A stretch of DNA of 10,218 nt from NORP309 sp045107085 (GTDB lineage: Bacteria; Pseudomonadota; Gammaproteobacteria; Xanthomonadales; Marinicellaceae), in the NCBI GenBank assembly GCA_045107085.1, contig JBGCFT010000157.1:1-10218 (forward strand). The letters run 5' to 3'. The position numbers were made by a program, and so were the translations under genes. The stretch's first letter is position 1, and each line of letters starts with the position of its first letter. Shown in pieces: positions 7,497 through 10,218 of the stretch. The notes below the pieces were generated by a model, which had not been told where the DNA came from, did no database searches, and saw only the letters and a program-made list of their open reading frames with translations.

Positions 7497-8132
7497 ATGA
7501 GAAATTTACAAAATATACCTACTATTAGTACAAATACCAAAATAATAAATTGTTACCCAACAATTAGAAAAACAAGATGCAAATGCAAAATCGAACTTGT
7601 TAACCCAACAAGTCATAGAAGACATGATGTAGAAAAGTTTATTAAGCGCTCATATAAAAATAATTTTTCAGCTGATTTAAAATCATTTTTCCCATTGATA
7701 TTAACAGTGATAAATATTGAAGATAATTCTATCATGGGTGCTTTAGGGATTAGATATGCAAATGAAGGTGCTTTGTTTTCAGAAAGTTACTTAACAAATT
7801 CTATAGAGAACTCAATATTTGAACTACAACAAAGTGTAATTGATAGAAGTAAAATAATTGAATTGGGGAATTTTGTTGTTAATAGCAAAGAAGACATTAA
7901 ATTTGTAATACCAAAAGTAAGCCAATTTATAAAATCTTTAGATGTTGATTGGGCAGTTTATACCTTAACCAGGCCGATAAAATCCTATTTTAATAAATTT
8001 GGCATTAAATTAAATTATTTACATGATGCAAATATTGAATCAATCAATAGTGCAGCTTCAGATTGGGGAACATATTATAGATTTAACCCAGCTGTGTATT
8101 ATTCTAGTGTAAAGAATAACATGAATTATTGA
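7497..8132 (+). CDS. Thermostable-hemolysin-family protein (autoinducer-synthase/GNAT-like)
   Basis: First gene of the rightward operon; 211 residues from this start. The pattern matches the T_hemolysin family: HRRHDVEKFI (40-49), a GALGIRYANEG strand-turn (81-91), LFSESYL (93-99), IIELGNFVV (120-128), DWAVYTLTRPIKSYFNKFG (151-169) and WGTYYRFNP (190-198). No signal peptide or membrane segment is seen, which argues against a secreted toxin. The IIELGNFVV strand with its Glu resembles the E-x-S-R-F-x-V strand of LuxI-type synthases, so an acyl- or group-transferase role is a reasonable inference. I chose the ATG with GAGAA five bases upstream; an in-frame ATG at 7485 and TTG at 7455 are alternatives without a ribosome site, and the extra residues lie outside the domain. 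The ligase gene follows after one base. Confidence 0.8.
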   Translation: MRNLQNIPTISTNTKIINCYPTIRKTRCKCKIELVNPTSHRRHDVEKFIKRSYKNNFSADLKSFFPLILTVINIEDNSIMGALGIRYANEGALFSESYLTNSIENSIFELQQSVIDRSKIIELGNFVVNSKEDIKFVIPKVSQFIKSLDVDWAVYTLTRPIKSYFNKFGIKLNYLHDANIESINSAASDWGTYYRFNPAVYYSSVKNNMNY

Positions 8133-8133
8133 T

Positions 8134-9486
8134 ATGAGTTTTGAATATTCAAAGAGGGTTGCAATTCATTTAGATAATTCGCAACTGTGGTTAGAGTTTG
8201 ATAAAGAACTAACGAAATTAGGCAAGGTCATTGTACCTGTTCCTCATTTCTTCACCCATCAACAAATTGCCCATATGGTAAAAACTGCAGGTATTGATAC
8301 AGTAATCTGTGCAAATGAAGCACAATTGTTATGGTCGAAACTTGGTTTTACTCCCGTAACAGACAATTTAAATCATTGTGTACTAATGACTAGAAATGTC
8401 ATCAAGTATCCAAATTTACCACTTAATACCCATAAAATAACTTTTACTTCAGGCACAACAAATGAACCTAAAGGAGTTTGTCTAAGTTTACAACATTTGC
8501 AAGAAGTTGGAAAATCCTTGGCGCAAGTCACCAACAAATTTCAAGTTAAAAAACACATGTGTGTATTACCATTAAGTGTTCTTCTAGAAAATATGGCTGC
8601 ATCTTATGCTTCAGATTTAACCAATATCGAAGTTGTGACTCCTTCACTAGCTGAATTAGGATTATCAGGCTCAAGCGGGTTAGATATAAAAAAATTAATA
8701 GGAAGAATTTGTCATTATAAACCGGACAGCCTAATTCTCATGCCACAAATGTTAAAAGCCTTAATTGGATTCTTAGAATTTCAAACTACAGATTTATCGT
8801 TTTTGAAGTTCATAGCTGTAGGGGGAGCAGTGTGCTCAAAAGGATTATTAGCAAAAACCCAACAATTAAAATTGCCTGTATTTGAAGGATATGGAATCAG
8901 TGAATGTGGATCTGTCATTAGCTTAAATACACATATAAATCAGATTGGCCATGTTGGTAACATTTTGCCACACCAAAAAGTAAAAATTAATTCATCTGGT
9001 GAGATTATGACAAAAGGTCATTTATATTTGGGTTATTTAGGTGAAGAATGTCATAAAAAAGAATGGTATGCCACAGGAGATTTAGGCAAATTTAATGAGA
9101 AAAACCAATTACAAATAATTGGTAGAAAGAAAAACGTTATCATTAATTCATTTGGTCGCAATATTTCCCCGGATTGGATTGAAGCAGAATTACTTGCCAT
9201 TAATGAAATTCATCAAGTTGTCATTTATGGTGAAGCAAAACCATATTTAACAGCTATTTGTGTCTCAAATAGCCATGTAGACGATATATGGAATAGTGTT
9301 AATCAGCTAAATAAATGCCTGCCAGACTACGCACAAGTAAAACAAATTATCATTTCAGACTGCAGTTTCAATATCGAAAATCAGATGTTAACTGCTTCGG
9401 GTAAAAATAAACATGAAAACATATTTAAATATTTTAATAATCAACTAAAGGAAATTTATGCAAATTCAAGAACACATATCACCTAG
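8134..9486 (+). CDS. AMP-dependent acyl ligase (ANL superfamily)
   Basis: Adenylate-forming enzyme that should activate a carboxylic acid with ATP and pass the acyl group to CoA, a carrier protein or an amine. Motifs in order: the ATP-binding loop FTSGTTNEPKGV (104-115), GYGISECG (252-259), YATGD (312-316), the hinge region GRKKNVIINSFGRNISPDW (330-348) and the C-terminal SGK with candidate catalytic Lys424. The enzyme looks complete for catalysis. At 450 residues it is short: only about 100 residues precede the ATP loop, and a stop codon just upstream (8122-8124, same frame) rules out a longer start. The start lies one base after the previous stop, and the 3' end overlaps the next gene by 29 bp. 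The acid substrate is not evident; a fatty or aryl acid is possible. No carrier-protein gene is visible in the window. Confidence 0.88.
   Translation: MSFEYSKRVAIHLDNSQLWLEFDKELTKLGKVIVPVPHFFTHQQIAHMVKTAGIDTVICANEAQLLWSKLGFTPVTDNLNHCVLMTRNVIKYPNLPLNTHKITFTSGTTNEPKGVCLSLQHLQEVGKSLAQVTNKFQVKKHMCVLPLSVLLENMAASYASDLTNIEVVTPSLAELGLSGSSGLDIKKLIGRICHYKPDSLILMPQMLKALIGFLEFQTTDLSFLKFIAVGGAVCSKGLLAKTQQLKLPVFEGYGISECGSVISLNTHINQIGHVGNILPHQKVKINSSGEIMTKGHLYLGYLGEECHKKEWYATGDLGKFNEKNQLQIIGRKKNVIINSFGRNISPDWIEAELLAINEIHQVVIYGEAKPYLTAICVSNSHVDDIWNSVNQLNKCLPDYAQVKQIIISDCSFNIENQMLTASGKNKHENIFKYFNNQLKEIYANSRTHIT
9448..9452 (+). promoter_or_regulatory. Ribosome binding site of the HDO gene inside the ligase gene
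   Basis: AAGGA, five bases before the ATG at 9458, supports a start that overlaps the end of the ligase gene by 29 bp. Confidence 0.7.
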
Positions 9487-10126
9487 TCAATTTGAAACTC
9501 TTTGCCAACAAACGCAACAAGAACAGTTAGAGTTAACAAGTTTACCTATTATTCAGAAAGCCCTGCAAGGAGAAATAAATATACAAACCTACATTGCCTT
9601 TTTAACTCAAGCTTATCACCATGTTAAGCACACGGTTCCTTTATTGATGTTAACTGGCAGTAAAATTACACACGATGACGAATGGTTAAGATCGGCCATG
9701 GCAGAATACATTGAAGATGAAATTGGTCACGAAAAATGGATACTAAATGATATCGAAGCTTGTGGTGGTGATAAAAAAATAGCCCATGAAACTGAACCAG
9801 ACTTCGCAACTGAGTTAATGGTTGCATATGCCTATGATTCAATCAATAGGATTGATCCTCTGTGCTTTTTGGGAATGGTACATGTACTTGAAGGGACTAG
9901 CGAACAATTAGCAACTTTAGCGGCGACTAAAATTAAAGAATCACTGTCATTACCACAAAAAGCCTTTACCTATCTGATATCACATGGAGATTTAGATATT
10001 GGGCATCAAAAGTTTTTTGAAGACATTGTCAACAAATTAAACACAAATCAATTAGCTATAGTTATTAAATCATGTAAAAGATTTTATCGATTATATGCCG
10101 ATATCTTTAGAGGATTAACCGTATGA
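9458..10126 (+). CDS. Heme-oxygenase-like di-iron oxygenase (HDO, TenA-like fold)
   Basis: All-helical cytoplasmic protein of 222 residues with the full metal-ligand pattern of the HDO family (relatives include UndA, CADD, BesC and the central domain of SznF): Glu88-x2-His91 in EDEIGHEKW, Glu145 in MVHVLEGTSEQ, and the H-x3-D-x2-H motif His176/Asp180/His183 in SHGDLDIGH. Members use iron and oxygen for oxidative decarboxylation, C-C cleavage or N-oxygenation. Automatic annotation may call it a TenA regulator or thiaminase; the ligand set argues for an oxygenase. The start is set by a good ribosome site and overlaps the ligase gene; the stop overlaps the next start (ATGA). The close coupling suggests its substrate is the acid, the activated acyl group or a derivative made by the ligase. 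Reaction type is not predictable here. Confidence 0.85.
   Translation: MQIQEHISPSQFETLCQQTQQEQLELTSLPIIQKALQGEINIQTYIAFLTQAYHHVKHTVPLLMLTGSKITHDDEWLRSAMAEYIEDEIGHEKWILNDIEACGGDKKIAHETEPDFATELMVAYAYDSINRIDPLCFLGMVHVLEGTSEQLATLAATKIKESLSLPQKAFTYLISHGDLDIGHQKFFEDIVNKLNTNQLAIVIKSCKRFYRLYADIFRGLTV
10109..10114 (+). promoter_or_regulatory. Ribosome binding site of the SDR gene
   Basis: AGAGGA, eight bases before the ATG at 10123 and inside the HDO gene, supports the ATGA-overlapping start of the dehydrogenase gene. Confidence 0.65.
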
Positions 10127-10218
10127 GAATTGATTGGAGCAAACAAACCATTGTTGTGACTGGTGCCTATGGAGGATTAGGAAGTGTTTTATGCAAAGAA
10201 CTATCATTGCTAGGTTCG
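10123..10218 (+). CDS. Short-chain dehydrogenase/reductase, N-terminus only
   Basis: The first 32 codons of a gene cut by the window edge. They read MRIDWSKQTIVVTGAYGGLG followed by SVLCKELSLLGS, the classical first strand and cofactor loop of an NAD(P)-dependent short-chain dehydrogenase: TGAYGGLG at 13-20 fits TGxxxGxG, and a helix with Leu/Lys/Glu follows. The ATG overlaps the HDO stop codon (ATGA), so translation is probably coupled. A reduction or oxidation step in the same pathway as the ligase and HDO enzyme is likely. The catalytic Tyr-x3-Lys lies beyond the window, so activity and substrate cannot be judged. Confidence 0.85.
   Translation, partial: MRIDWSKQTIVVTGAYGGLGSVLCKELSLLGS

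Noticed and set aside
9458..10126. Thiaminase II / TenA thiamin-salvage enzyme or a 'TenA regulator'
   Set aside because: The full HDO metal-ligand pattern is present, no thiamin genes are nearby, and the operon partners are a ligase and an SDR.

Overview
The window is AT-rich, with lysine/asparagine-rich proteins, and every gene family in it is typical of Gram-negative bacteria: an NhaD antiporter, a FecIR/TonB-receptor surface-signalling system, a lipobox-bearing leader and a thermostable-hemolysin-family protein. The best guess is a low-GC, probably marine or salt-exposed, gammaproteobacterium. The genus cannot be fixed from the sequence. No rRNA, tRNA, IS element, CRISPR array or phage gene was found.

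Layout from left to right. (1) Positions 1-1524, minus strand: nhaD, starting at a TTG codon, followed 5 nt after its stop by the beginning of a probable lipoprotein gene that runs off the left edge. That gene reads as a clean lipoprotein leader only if one base is added in a short T-rich stretch. (2) Positions 1525-1751: a divergent intergenic region with an 18-bp AT-only palindrome. (3) Positions 1752-3269, plus strand: a single-gene flavin monooxygenase of the Baeyer-Villiger type. (4) Positions 3289-7353, minus strand: a three-gene ECF sigma / FecR / TonB-dependent receptor operon, convergent with the monooxygenase. (5) Positions 7354-7496: a divergent control region holding a one-turn direct repeat, a 12-bp palindrome and a perfect 11+11 bp inverted repeat. 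(6) Position 7497 to the right edge, plus strand: a tightly coupled operon of a thermostable-hemolysin-family protein (autoinducer-synthase/GNAT-like), an AMP-dependent acyl ligase, a heme-oxygenase-like di-iron oxygenase (HDO) and a short-chain dehydrogenase cut by the window end.

How the genes may work together. The ECF trio should sense a ligand at the outer membrane: receptor to FecR to sigma factor. The divergent operon looks like a small biosynthetic pathway: acid activation by the ligase, transfer by the hemolysin-family protein, oxidation by the HDO enzyme, reduction by the SDR. This operon is the most interesting part of the window. Its product cannot be deduced here, but the head-to-head arrangement with a surface-signalling receptor raises the possibility that the two are linked.
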